A stretch of 64,000 bases of DNA. Origin: Hybos culiciformis (taxonomy: Eukaryota > Arthropoda > Insecta > Diptera > Hybotidae). Positions 23,001 through 38,300 of the stretch are shown here, in pieces (the stretch's first letter is position 1; each line of letters opens with the position of its first letter). A program made the position numbers and the translations under genes. The stretch lies in contig OZ023273.1 in assembly GCA_964007475.1 (NCBI GenBank), forward strand, positions 8,079,234 to 8,143,233. Direction: 5' to 3'. Under the pieces are notes generated by a model that saw nothing but the letters and a program-made list of their open reading frames with translations, was not told the origin of the DNA and ran no database searches.

Positions 23001-26000
23001 GATTGGATCAGATTTTTCAACAACTTCAACTGCAAAGAATTCAAATCATAATAAAAGTAAGTAACATAATCAATTATTTTATAAATTTAACACGAAAGCT
23101 TTTAAATGACAAACTTGTCAATATTTTTTTTTTATTGATCTTGTTTATGACAAAAGCTATGAATTTATGTTTAATGAAAGCAATAACATATCTGAAGCTT
23201 ATAGCTATTGATCTTTATATTTTTTCGGTGGTAAATTTAATTGTTTTTTAGTAAGTTTACATTGATGACAGAAGTACAAAAATCAAAAATTTTTTAATTG
23301 ATTGATAATTATTATTTATATAAGTTGTATAAAACAAAATAACTGAATAATAGATCTAGCTGAAAAGTATATGGGAAATAATGTCACATACAATTTTATT
23401 TTTTTTAATTATCAAAAAAATACGTGGTAAAAAATGAGAACAAAGTTTGTAACTTTTTTTTGTTTGTAATAAAAACTAATTTATAAAAAAGAAAATTAAC
23501 ATCCCAGATCGCTTGGTTAATATCAACATATTTTCATATATTTTATGTTGTGTAGGTTCTGGTTCAAGTAAATAAAAAAAATCAATAAAAGGATAGTAAT
23601 AATGAAAGAAAACGTATTCATTTGGAATTTTATTCTTTAAGTATATGTGAATCTGTAAAGAATAATTTTCTTATCAGTATATTAAGAAAGATAATTCAGA
23701 TAATACTATATGCATATCCTGTTACGGAATGTTGTTTTAATTTTTATAATTAACAGTCTTAAAAAATAGGTTTCAAAAACTTAAAAATATCCGTTCAACT
23801 ATTGCACTGAAGCTGCATATAAGCATGATGAAATCTGCCTGAATGTAAACCAAATAGTTACCTACTACAATTAAGTATATCTAAATGAATGTTTAACAGC
23901 ATTTTATTTTGTTTTATTAACTCCTTCAAATAAAAATACAAAAAAGTTGTATGAAAATAACTAATTCCTAATCAATGTTGTAAGTTACGTATAAAAAGTT
24001 GTTTAGGAAAAGTCAACAAAAAATTATTGTTACGGTGACCCGATGACGCTTGCAAACAATGCCTATGAAATCCAATTAAAGCCATATTTTTTTAAATTTC
24101 TAATTAAAGCAAAGTATGTTTTTTTTTTGTTGGTAATGAGAGTTTCAGGCGTTTTAGTCTACATAATGCCCAATTTATTTTAGGTATATGATCTTTTAAA
24201 CATGCATAATAAAGTCTTCAACTCTTACCGGGCGCAGGTTTTGATTTTTCAGATATTTGATTTGCAGCTCTTCTATTTTTTAAATAATATGACAAGAGGT
24301 TTACATCTTGCCGAACATTACTGTATAATTCATTTCTGGTTGTATAACCCTTATTACCTACAATTCGTACTGATGCTAGATGACTTTTACCTTTTAATTT
24401 TTCAAATTTCAAAATAGAAAATTACAAAATTTACATAAATTTTAAAATGTTTCAATCGCTGCAATTTTATTTTAAAAGTAGTGTTCCAATGTGGAATATG
24501 AAAAATTATGGCTCATTCATTGGTTATATTTACTTTCATGACTTTGTGCCATTTAAAAGAAGTGAATGATAAATGAAAATCGATCAAAATTGAAAAAAAA
24601 TATATTTATACAATTTTTTTGTGTAATATTTACTATATATATGAAAATGATGATACATAAATATGTCTGTGCAGAATATTTTATAATTTTTTTAATTCGT
24701 GGTGCAAGAGTTTTTCTTCTCCATAGTAAATTCCCCTTCAACAATAATTAAAAGTGTAAATATAGTGCTGTCATAGAGAGAATATTGCAAAAAAAGTATC
24801 TTGAAAGTTTAGAATAAAAATAATTTACATAATCCAAAGTATGTGTACAAAAGAAGCTAACTTACTTGAAAAAGTTGATAAGAAGCCAAATAATAAAAGC
24901 AAATAATTATATCCGTTTTCTCATAATTTTATTATATAATTAATTTTTACCTGTTACATACGTAGTTGTCATAAACATGTGGAAAATTAAAAACGGGTAT
25001 TGTGAAAAATATAAGCGTCTGATGCTCTATAATCTACAGCGTTCTCCTTTTGGGAATTGAAATATATAACCGAACTTTAAAAATATATATATATATATAA
25101 CACACATATCCTTCACAATCACAATCAGTTCATGGCTCAAAAAGCAAATAGTACAGGAAATTTTTTTTACCATAAAACATTTAAGTTTGCATGTAATTGA
25201 ATATTGCAAAATTTATTTTAGTTTCCTAAGCAATATTTCAGTAATTATATTGACTATTATCAAATTGATGGTGAAAAAATCTTAATTATTTTGGATCATT
25301 TTTTTCATAGAGTTTATTCTGCACCAATAGATATGAAAAGTCTAATTAAATCAAAATAAGCTAGCAAAGATAAATGGAAATCTTGAATTTCCGTAACTCT
25401 AATATTTATTAAAGGATTGATAGAGTAAAATAGAAGAAGGAGTAAAAGAGAGATGGAATTACTGATTTTATTTTCAAGCGCTAAAGTTCGAATTTCTTAA
25501 GTATGTATAGTAATTTTATTATTTTATAATTTCTTGTACTGAGCTTTCACTTTTTTTTATCATAATAGCTAAGTGCGCTTAATAAAACATCTTTATAAGT
25601 TCATATAGAATAAATCACACAAAGCACAGCATTGAAGTTCATTCTACTTTTTGTAGCTTTGTCAAAGTGCATAAAGTAAAATAATTCATTACAGAAATTT
25701 ATATAAATAGATAAATAAAAAGCTATTTGAAATAATATTGAAAAGATAATAGTATTTGGCCAAATTTGAGTTTCTTTGTGGAAATGTATTCAAGTGATTG
25801 TGTATCTCTGTTATCAGTAAGCCTTAGAATTATGTGTATATCTATTATGTTTATATGTAAATAATTATTGTTAATAATTTTTTTTGTTAACTGTTTTATT
25901 ACGAACTATAATATTTTTCTGAAGAAGATGTTTTTCAATTCAGAAACTGTTGAGGATAATATTATAATTATATAATCTAATCCGGTTATTATTTATTTTG

Positions 26001-29000
26001 TTCAAAGTATTAGTATTTTTTATATATTAATTTATTAAATACAGTATTTAAGATATATATGCTATCGAAATTGTGATTTATTTTGTTGTCAATAATTGAT
26101 AGTCTTCATTAATATGTACAAATACAATAAATAGTTTCGAATTATGTATTTGAAATACAAACAGATTTTTTTTATCGTTTATTTTAAATTTATTATTAGT
26201 TTTTGGAGAATTACGCAGAGATTATTGATAAACCATTTATAAGTTTAAGATCCGCTTTTTTGAACAATAATAAAAAGAATTTAATTAAAATTAATTTGTT
26301 TTTTTTTTTTAATTTTTTTGAAAGAAAATTCTCTTAATCTTTGAAACTTTTTTAAATAACCTTAATAATATCATTTTCAAAACAAATCACTCAGTTGTCC
26401 CCTAAGAACGAAAAAGAAAAACCCATTGCTCCCTGACCATTGTGATGTTAGGTTTTTATGTAAATTTGTAATATAGAATGTTTGGTTTTGAGTTTTATCT
26501 AATACTTACCAACAAATCTAGCAGCTGGTTCTTGGTACCAAGACATGGTGTGTACTTCCTTGGCTACATTTCTGATAGGATTCGTTATTCTTGAAATATA
26601 TGATTGAAGTCCTTGTTCTGACAATGGTTCAGATCTAAAAAAAATAATTAATTCTTTTTTGATTGTAAATGCAAAAATTTGTATTATTTTCTTATTTAAC
26701 ACGTAAAAAACCTACATGTGTTTTAATTCGTATTACGGAATTTAATTTATTAGAATCAAAAGGATATAAAAGAAAATATAATCTCAGATTTTTGAATTCT
26801 TAAAATAGCAATTTAATAATTGATTGAATTCTAGCCAGTTTAAATCGATCGGCCTTGGCATCAAGTAAGTTTTAGAAATTCTAATATTCAGTTTTTACAT
26901 ATTTTATACATAAATATACATATATAAAATTTGATAAATGAAATTCGAAAAAAATTTTATTAAGGTTGTCATTTACTTACTAAAATTACTAAATTTTATT
27001 AATTTATTTATCATTTATATTTACAAAATATTTACAGAATATACTAGAGCCAAGAAGTTTTATTTTTAATGTTTACTTATTCGTAAAATATTTATATTGA
27101 ATAATTAATGATTGTTAAAGTGTAAAACCTTGTAAAAATCAGAAAGCTTATTTACAAATAATAATTTCGTAAGAAAGTAGCTGTGTTAACAGATCGTAAT
27201 TCATTTTTATACACATTACGTACAACATTATCCATGCTATACATAGTTTAATTTCTTAGATGAAAATCAATTTATAGGCTTTCCAAACTAAGAATTTTAT
27301 TCATGAATTAAATCAGGATATCCCTCAATTGAAAATTGGTGTTCACACCATGATTTTTTTTAACCCGGGTTAATTTTGTTGTTTTTTTATTTTTATTTTT
27401 TTTCTTAATTTTCTAAATAAAAATTAGTGAATAAAATTTAATCAAAAATAATTAAAAAATTCTATAAAAAAATTCTATAAGTGAATTAATTAATTTAAAA
27501 TTAAAATTCGAAAAATAAAAATTACAAAAAAAAAAAAATTATTTTATTTTTAAGTTTTTTTTTAGCCATTTTGTTTTTTCTTTTTTTAATTATTCAAACG
27601 TACATGCCCAACCGATAATTTTTTGACGTAATCATAACATATCAGGACTTATTCATTTAATTTATCAGGTGAATCTGATTTAACTCACATTTAACTCAAC
27701 TTTAAATCAACTAAATTTTTTGTATGATAAACCTCCTTTAATTCAACAACTATTTATAAACATTTGCGAATCCTTATTTAATCCCGAAGTTTGGAAAGGC
27801 TATTAGGCATATATTTTTTTAGAATTAAAAAATCAATTTAACAATTTAGTAACAAATAAATAATTTTATTAATTAATTTTTAAATCAAAACAACTTTATA
27901 TTGTGAATAAATAATTATATATAAATATAGCTTATATAATATTTGTTAAGCGTTAAAATAATGCATCAGGTCCAACTAGTTTTTCATCCCATTAGCTTCA
28001 ATTAGGTAAATACTTTAATTTTATTGATAAATTATAGAATTATTATTTATATTGCTTTTATATTGCTTTGTCAGATAAGAGAAACCCGAACTATGATTAA
28101 TCTTAAAGAAGAGAAACCCGAAATAGGATTAATCTTAAATTGTCGCATTAAACCGAAAATAGCAAAAATAAAACTTAAACGAGATGTAGTTATTAAGCCG
28201 ACTACTCCGCCATACAATGATTGCGGCTAAACCAAATGCGGTTTATGAAATATTGCTGCAATGTAATTGAATCTGTATTTTATGTATAAACTTAATAACT
28301 AAATTTAATTAGTATGTTTTTTTTCTTAAAAAACTTTAATATATAATTATATATATTCAAAAAACTTTATCAAAAAAAAATCTAAAAAAATCAACAAAGT
28401 TATAAGCAGTATTTAATCCATTTTGTAAGCTATATTATAAAGAAGACCATGTACTGTACATTAAGTATACTTTTTCAGTATAATAAAGAGTAAATAGTTG
28501 CACGAAAGCACTTAGAATATTATTATAGATAGATTAATAAAATTAATAATTACAATAATAAATAAAATATAATGTATGTATAATAAATTTTGAAAAAAAT
28601 AAAAATAAATATATACAAAATTTTTATTCAAACATTTTGTTATATAATAACATATAGAATCATAAATAAAATAACATAGAAATTTATCCAATAGCGTTGA
28701 TAGAAATTATTATTATCCATCGAATAACTTCTAAATGTATGTATAACAATTTTTTTTTTGTACTCTGGATAAATTATTTAATTCTTGGTTAATTAAATTA
28801 TCACCAAACAGGAAGTGCATAAGAAATTGGTTTATATGGAAGATCCATACTGAAAAGAAATTTGGAAAAAATTCAATTAAAATTCGAAGGAGTAAAAAAT
28901 GTCCGGAATTAAACCAAAGAAGCCAATTAAATTTATTCTGGCACATTTAATAAGCACTAAAAGCGAAGCGTGCATGAAATAATAAGAAGCAAATGAAAGA

Positions 29001-29329
29001 AACGAAATTTTGTATTATTTAGTCAGATTTCCATGAGAAGTAGAACTTTAAAATTTTTTTTTTTGAAATTTTGATCAAAAATTAAATTTTACAGCTGTTA
29101 TCTTTTTTATGATTCCAATTATTAAAAATTTGTACTAACAACAAAACTGATTAATGATATTTTTAATAATTTTCAATTTTGTATTTTTTGGCCATTTCAA
29201 AAAATCGAATCAAAATGTTCGGATTGATTTACTTATAAAGGAACTTTAACCAAAGGTTTTTTTTTAAATAAATATAAATCGCTTATATTTTATTTACATA
29301 TATATTTACATAATATATTTATTTTTATA

Positions 29330-29378
<49 letters not shown>

Positions 29379-32300
29379 TAATTATCAACAATCAAATACA
29401 CACAAATTTATATGATACATTATATACATATATATATTAATAAAATTATAATTTAATAATTTATTACTGAGTCAGTTCGAATCTTTGGCTTGAAAAATTT
29501 GAAATTTGTCGAAGACAGTTAACTCTTGCCACAGACAAATATAATATATACATAGAAGAAGAAGTTCATATAACTTTTTTAATATAAAAAACAACATCTG
29601 ACTATAGCTCCATTTCATAGTATTGTTATTTTTATTTTATGAACATTATTTTATTTTATGAACATTATGCTATCAAGTGGAGCTGATGATTTGAACTTAT
29701 TTGTCTGTATATATACATTATACTTGTCTGTGGTTTTACATTTACTAAAATAAAAGGTTTCGAAAAGTAAACAGTTATTGATTTGGGATTTAAAACTTTA
29801 AATATTATAGGGCTTTTTTCAAAATTTTTATTAAATATACTGTAACTAAGCAATAACATTTAATTATTTGTGAATGGATTAAGGATTAAAAAAATTAAAT
29901 AACAAATATGTCAGTAAAAAAGTGTAAAATTGTTATTTAATGATTGAAGATTAAAGATTGAAGATTGAATATTGAATAATGATAAGGATCGATTTTTTTG
30001 TTCTCTCGTGAAATAGTCTGGTAAATTTGTATTATTCATTATATAGATTAAGATAAGAAAGGTTTAAGAAAATGTTATTAAATAATGATTTGCATTATTA
30101 CAACAGCTATTAATAATGGTACAATTTTTATTTAAAATTTCTGTTTAGTCTTACGCTAATATTCTTAATATTCGATTTCTTACAAAATAAATTATAATTT
30201 TAATAGTTAGAGTGAATTAAAATATATTAATACATAACACTAATCGATAATCGAATCTGTTTAGGTTAGGATCTTCATTATGGACTTGTATGGAGTTTGC
30301 TAAACTTTTACATATAATTGTTATTTACTTGTTGAAAATTGAAATGTTACGTTAAAATAATCAAAATTTAAAATAATTTACCTGTATGTAACAAATGGTG
30401 TTACACTTCGTCTTCTACGAACTGGTTCATGAATATCTTTCAAAAGTTGTTGTGTTGTTGATCGAATTTTCCTAGCTGTGCTATCAAAATCCTAGATTGA
30501 ATTAAAAATTTATCTTAAGTAATTTAAAAAATGTTTCCAATTTGAATTCTTCCTTTCTATTTTATAAACATTGATAAAGTAAAAGGAAATTTTTTTGGAG
30601 ATTGTCATTAAATGAATGTATATTCATTTTTTAATGGAGAAAATTCAGGAAAACTGAGAATAATGAATGATAATATTCGGATCGATTCTGTATGATTTCC
30701 GGACCATTTATACAGAAGTTAATAAGTTCTAAGAAGAAATTATCTAAATGCCTAACATGTACATTGTGCACACAATTATTTGGTAATTTTAACTTTTGTT
30801 CCCTGCTTGTATTTGTTTATTTGTATTTTCCTTGTTTGTTGTTGATATTTTTCTCTGTGTTTAGGTAAAAAAATATTTTAAAATCGTTTAGCAAAATAAT
30901 CAATAAATCCTTCATTAGAAATTTCAGATTTTGATTTTGAAACTGTATAATATATACCCGCTACTTTAACAAATATTCGAAGAAAAATTACTCACAAGTA
31001 CTGCATCTGAGGCTAAATAGGAACTTAGAACTGGAGTAGCGTAGCTAGGTCTAATTTTACGCTCAATCCGGTTGTACTCTCTAGATAAGACCGATGGTAA
31101 GGTTCTGTAAGTATGATAGCTCGAAATTGGAGCTGGAGAATAACTTCGAACGACAACTTCAGGTGATGTTGATCTGATGATTCTAGTTGTAGTTGTCACA
31201 ACTGGAGATGGAGATCTATAATATCGTGGCGGAGACTCAATTATCCTTGTTCTTACAATTGGTGGTGATGGAGATCTATAATATCGAATTGGAGATGTTA
31301 TAACTCGAGTTGTTAAAATTCGTGGAGAATATATTGTCCGAACAGGTGAAGATATAACTCTGCTTGAAACGTAAGGAGATGAGGAATAAATCGGATATGT
31401 TGTTGAAAATACCTGCATAGAGATTTTATCTATTAACCGCGAATAATTTATTTAAAGAAAGCAACGAGCAACAACTGAAATAAGCAGAATGTGAATCAAA
31501 TATGTGGTAAATTTATTCAAATAATGAAAAAGAATCCTATTTTTTCTGATGTAATTGTAAAAGCAAATGAACAACAAGCTGTATGAAAGCCTGCCCAAGC
31601 ATTTTAATGGAGGGGATGATTGAACTTTATTAGATTTACGTATTTGACTAATATCGTATTTTTATAAGAAAAACATTATGATACGGTGCTGATAAAAAGG
31701 GAAGGAAACGATTTTTGTGTTAACTTTAAAATTTGTCTACTAACTTTTAATTTATTCAACATAGTATATTCTTAACTCCTAAAGAAAATTTCTTAGAAAT
31801 TATTTAGGTTTAATTAAAGTATTTACAATTATATACTACAAAATTTGATCTCGAACGTTGTAAGATCACTACAAATTCCTGGATTTTCAAAAAATTGTAT
31901 GAAATATATACATACTTTTGAATTTAAACGAATAAAGAAGGTTTGTTTTAATAATTTTTATTTACTATTATATTTAAGTATCGTCATTGTTGTATCGCTA
32001 TATTTTAAGTTTTCAATAAATGATTAACTCAAATCTGAGACTTCTTTATTTGAACTTAAAAAAAATAATAATGATGTTGTCTTTATGAATATATTTATGT
32101 ACGTATATGATATTATGATGTATATATATATATTTATGAATGTAATTAATGCATACATATTTTTTATGAATGAATAACTGGGAAAATAATATTTCGTGAT
32201 AATGCGCAAATGAAGTATGATCACTTAAATTTCGGTTTTATGATATCTTAGCTCAGTGATTGATAGTTATTAGCATAGTCTTGTCAATATAATAATAGTC

Positions 32301-35300
32301 TTTATCATAAATAAAATATAATACACCAATTAAAGTAGATACATAATGAAAGTAATAATCATAGAATAATGTTATTAACTTTTAATTTAAATTTTGTGAT
32401 TTCTTTCATTCAGTATTTTTTTCTGATTAGTTCTTGTACACAACTATTATCAGTTTTTGTAAGCAAAATTTTGTAACTAAAAAGTCTTTCAAGAAACTTT
32501 AGTTGATTGACATTTATATACTGAAATTTATTTCTATTATCATATTTACATTTCTTTGTTATATTTATGTTTCATTATTTATGGTCGCTTTATAATTTTG
32601 AGTCAGAGTTAGCTTTAGCATTATTGTTGTTATAAAATTTATTTACAAGTTCTTACCCTTTTTGTTCTATAGGATGGTATCTGAAAATAAATGTTCATAA
32701 AAATTATTTCAACATTAAATTTTTTTTGATAATTGTAATAAAAATTTCATTTGGCTTTAGTGAAAAATTTTGCACATTTTATTTGTTATTAAATAAAATT
32801 GTTCTTTTTTTTAAATTTTAAAATGCCCAAAAAATAATTAAAATTAATTTTTCTGTGACCTGTTAAGCAGGTTAAATTACGATATGCAGAAACATATCAT
32901 ATCTTTTACAAAAGCGATAATTATTTTCTTAAATGCCTTAAATTCCTTTAATATTTTTCCCATTTGCTGGGCTTTTGCTGAAATTTGTTTTTAATTCCTT
33001 AGAATAATGCTGAAGTTTTTCATATAAACCTTTCTTAATTTTATCTTCCATATACTAGAAAACAACATATAAGTTGAATTAACATATCAATTACATAGAT
33101 AACATCATTGAGTAATAATATTTATAAGAGGGACAGAATTCATACAAGTAAATTTTTTTCAAAAATGATGACAATATTTTGAATGTATTGAGTAAAATGT
33201 TTTAACTCAAATGTGTTTATTCTTAATTTTATTATTTTTATTATTGTATTAAGAATAAACACATTTGAGTATAAAATGTTTATTCAATACATTGAAAATA
33301 TTGTCATATTTTTTGAGTAATTTGAAAAAAAAATTCTGAATTCTGACCCTCTTATAAATATTATTACTCAATGATAACATAAAATAAAATTGACATAATA
33401 ATTAAATAAAGTCAAGAAAAATTTAAGTCTATACTTCGTTTGTATTATGAAGCAAATTTTTTTATGTTGTAGAGATTTTTTTACACTATTTTATTTAAAA
33501 CACAAACTCTGTCCGTTTGTCCATTTGCCCTTTTGTTTGATACAAATGTTTAATCATACAAATTGCATATTTCAGTAATACCATTAATAAATAAAAAAGG
33601 TTTAATAAATTACCAGAATAAAATATTCTAAATGAGTAGAATATTCATTGGAAATATTCAGCACTTCGATTCTATTGGAGAAGTAAGACCTAATCAACTG
33701 AATATTACATGTGTACAAATCCAAATTATCAGTATATAAATCATGAAAAATTACTGAGGTCAAAAGTAGCAAAATCATAAAGTTTTAGTAAATTGAAAAT
33801 GTTTCTAAAATTTTTTTTTTTTTAATTTGTTTCAAAAAAATCAAAAAAGAAACTTGTGACTTTTTTTATTATGCCACAAATTGCTTTTCAACAATTCTAT
33901 CGCAAACCTTTAATTGAAAAATTAAAGTAATTAGAAAAATAAAACATTTGCCAGCGTCGCCGTGCCGGTTTAAAGTTAAAATTCATTAAATAAAAAAAAA
34001 AAATTTGTCAAGTATCCTAAATAATAATAGCATCTTAATTATATTTCTCAATGTTCAACATCTACATCTACATCCACATTTAAATCCGTGCGTGATGATA
34101 AATGCACATACATATGACCTATGTTATGTTGGTGCAGAGTTATAAAACTAAGAATAGTATGAAATGATTACAATGTTACTCTTGTAGGATAAAGAATTTA
34201 GTTTTGTAAGCCTAAATAAATGTATTATCACATACACAATTAATTAAAATACAATATATTGTTGTTTGGTAGCTTTTTATTCAAAAATAATATATCTGTT
34301 ATTAAAATAAATAATATTGTAATATATATTGCAAAAAAATGAAAATACTTGTTACAAATGATAATACATAAAAATAATTACATATTGTTATAGAAAAAAA
34401 TATTCATGATAATAGATTCTCAATATAAATGTATATAGTTGTTAATAAAATTTAAAATTTCTGTTTCTTATCATAATTTTCTGCCACATTACTGTTTGTT
34501 TCCCTTAAACATGATATGAGTAATGTCTGTAAGATGTGCCTCCAGGCAAGCGTCCAGAAGAAGTTGACGAATAACTGTAACCTCCTGGACCTGCTCCAGT
34601 TGTTGATGATCTTTCAGAAGAATAATTGTAATCTCCACCTGGTCCTGCACGAGAAGTCCTCTCTACAGTTGATGAATAATTTGATCTTTGTGGACGAGAA
34701 TAAGGATCAGAAGAATTAGTACTACGGGTCTCTGAAGTTGATGAATAATTATATTCGCGAGATTGATGATGACCTGGCCTTTCTGTAGCAAGTGTTAGGC
34801 GTGGTGTCTGTAAATTGAATGATAGTTTCAAATAAAAATTTTATAAAAAGTAAAAAGAAATTATTTAATATATATTTTTTCTATTTATATTGCTTTTACT
34901 TATCCATCTTGCTTCACTTTTTCAAAAAAAAATAATTGTTTATTATTTTAATATTTAATTTATTATTATTTCTATAATTTCATGTTTTTTAGCAGTTATG
35001 CAGCAACACCAATTATTTTTTTGTGTATTAATATTACATTTTTAAACTACTTTTTTTTTTTTTTTAATTAAAACCTGAATTCGTGACATTTTGGCGCGAT
35101 ATTCTTCACATTTACAAAAAAATTTCTATTCCACAAACAAGAAGAACTTAATATTAAGTTAAGAGTTTGATAAATAAATAAATATCGTGATGGGAGAAGA
35201 GCATGTAAGATAAAATTTTAATAATAATGAAATGTAAATACATTAGATTCAATCAATATGTAAGTTATTTTTAATCTTTCAAGAAATATGATATTTTATT

Positions 35301-38300
35301 GGAGCAAATAAATTTTTTTAATATAATTTCAATTATTTATTTTATTTTTAAATATTCAATATAATTCTATATAATTTAACAATTTAAAGAAACTTGGAAG
35401 AATTATAAACTTATTTTAACTACATAGTCTCAAATATCAATTCCTTTTGCGAGTTTCCTTCATGGCACCGATAAAATTCAAAGTGCTAAAATTATCTACA
35501 TTCAATTACTACTGGAAAATTTTTAAGATGTACGGACGCGCTCAAAATTAAACTTGATGTTGTTTAAGGGGTCCTTCCAGGTATTATGAAAAAACTATAA
35601 CAATGTTGAACAGAAAACGATGAACCTATTCAAGAGCCATGAAGAATGAAGAGTATTATATAATTAATTTATTTTGTATATGCTTTATGCATGTTAATTA
35701 CAGACATGTCAATAATGTTAAATAAACTTTGAAACATTACTGACTATGGGAAAATGTTGGCAATAATAATAAACTTTGAGCTACTAGGTGCCAATTAAAA
35801 ACAACATATTTTCGAAATTGAGAATAATTAAACAAGAGCATTAATTATCCAGATCATTTTCTATAAGGAGATGTAACCTCTCGTGAATTTGAACGTGTTT
35901 TTAAATGCAGGAATTTGACCAATTTCTTATAAATTCAGTACCAAATAAATTTCTTATAAGCACAGTACCAAATATTACACAACACAATATTTATTATCGC
36001 AGTCTAATTTCAATACGATAATAAATTAGTCAGAACATTTAGTTATATAGGTATTTTGTTTCAAAATTATGTTTTATATAATATAATTTTTTTTTCCACC
36101 ATAATATGTCACATTCCCTTAAGACACCCACGTTTTTTCGGAATTTGTCATAATAAAAATTATAATTCAATTGTTTTGTGAATCAATGTCAAGAAAAGTG
36201 TTTATGATCTTAATTTGTATCTCATGAAAATAGAAAAAAAAATATCTTTATATACATATGTACATACATTTTTATATTTTTATTAATTTTTTTTTTATTT
36301 ATAGCCTAAAATACATTTATAGTGTTTTTTTTTAATAATTTTTATATTTATATATTGTTCGAATTAACTGCATGTGTTGAATATACAATAATGTTTATTT
36401 TAAATTTCGTTTCGATTTGTAGCAATTTGTTTAATGTTGTTTTTCGACTAGATTGAGAACTCGATGGCGATTCAATTCCCTAGCGGAAACATACGGCTTT
36501 ATTGGCTGGATAAAAATTTTTTCAATCGGTTTAATTTTTTCGCGATTCACTGGCTCAAGTATCTCAATTCGATATTTTCGGTTTTTCTTTGGCTTACCAA
36601 ATGCAGTTATTGGATCTTCAACCAGATTTGGTCGAGGCACAAATGGTACTTTCTCCCAAGGTATACTAGAATTTCTCTGTAAACCGAATACCAAGAAAAA
36701 TTATATTGTCAAAGATTTTAAACGAACTACATAACATATGTAACACTAAGGGTTTTATTCGATACCAAAGCCAATTTTTTTTTAATAAAAAATCAATTAA
36801 TCTATTAATATTTATCCCCAAGCATATAATCTTCATTCAATATTTACAATTTTGAAACTGTACAGGAATTTGATAGTGAGGGACAAATACTTTTAAAAAT
36901 ACTACCATGGTTAGAGAAAAAACTTTAATTAGCTTTTTAATTTTTATGCTAAGAAAATCTATTATATTTTTTTTAATATTTTAATTTATTAAATTATTAT
37001 GATATATAATATGTGACCCTATGGTTCTATATGTTTGTCATGCATAAATTTAAAATTGGAAAGGCTTCTAAGGGTCAATAATTAGCAGCATATAGCAATC
37101 TTATTTTTTTTATCTACAGTCAATAATGAAAAATATAGTGTATGTGAAGCATTTAACAATATAAAATCTGAATTAAATCCTGATGCAATTTAGGTTCTGT
37201 AGTTAACAATAAAATGTTTTACGGATTCTGATTTAATTATACTCATAAATTTGGTTAACATTCTGGGTCAGAAATTTGAGATAAATAAATTTAAATTAGT
37301 TTTTATATGGGATTTCTAATTTGGATACATTACTTAAAAAAATCAATCAATTTTAATTTTGTTTTATTTTTTATTCCCATTCTGTAAAACCAATAACGAA
37401 TTTTGTTTTGGGTATCTTCTCAGTTTTAAAGTAAATATTTCTTTAAAAATAGTTATGAGGAATTTTGATTTGAATATAAGTATACTTGTTAATAATAATT
37501 AGGTCATACACATAGCCTAATGTAAATAGTATAAATAATTTAAGTACTTTGTACATATTTATAATTTGTATTGAAAAAAAAGAAAGACGCAATAAACTTA
37601 ACTTAACTTAACTTGAATATAACAAGTATTCACCTTATGGCATAAAAACTGTACAAGAACAAAAACATGATTAAGTAAAAATAACTATGTTTGGGAACTG
37701 ATGCCCGATCATTAATTGTTAAATCCGATCGTAATCATAAATTAATAAAAATGTTGAAAAATCTTTTAAATAGACAAGTTAGGATTTTGTTTTTGAAGTT
37801 TTTTGATTGAAAAATTTTTCTTTTTGTGAGGGCTGTCTGTATTCAGTTGAAACTTAAGTGAAATTAAATAAACGCAAACAAAATATTGCTTTGGCATCCT
37901 TAGAAAATAAATTGAAATGTAATATGATGTTCCTTTTTATTTTATTCTGTCATTACGATTTAAATTAAATCACATAAGTATTTTAAGAAGTTATCGATTT
38001 AAAGCTTATACCATCCTAGGTTTTTAAGATATCTGGACTGTACACTAAAATAATAGAGGCATGAGCTAAATATTAAAAAAAAAAGTTGTCGACTCACAAG
38101 TTATATTTATGTCAGGGCATTAAATTTAGCCTTGAAACTAAAAATTCATATAAATTAAAATAAATTTAATATGTATAATTTTTTTTTGTAAAAATATTGT
38201 TCTCAAACAAATTTATTAGACGTACGAAATCCACAACAAATAATAAGTATTTAGAATTTTTTTTTAATGATAGGTGGTTTTATATTAAAATTTAATTTGA

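Noticed and set aside
28024..28230. 68-codon plus-strand frame with a hydrophobic start
   Set aside because: Hydrophobicity comes from A/T-rich codons, the middle is an imperfect 33-bp duplication, and it lies in an intron. Too weak to call a secreted peptide.
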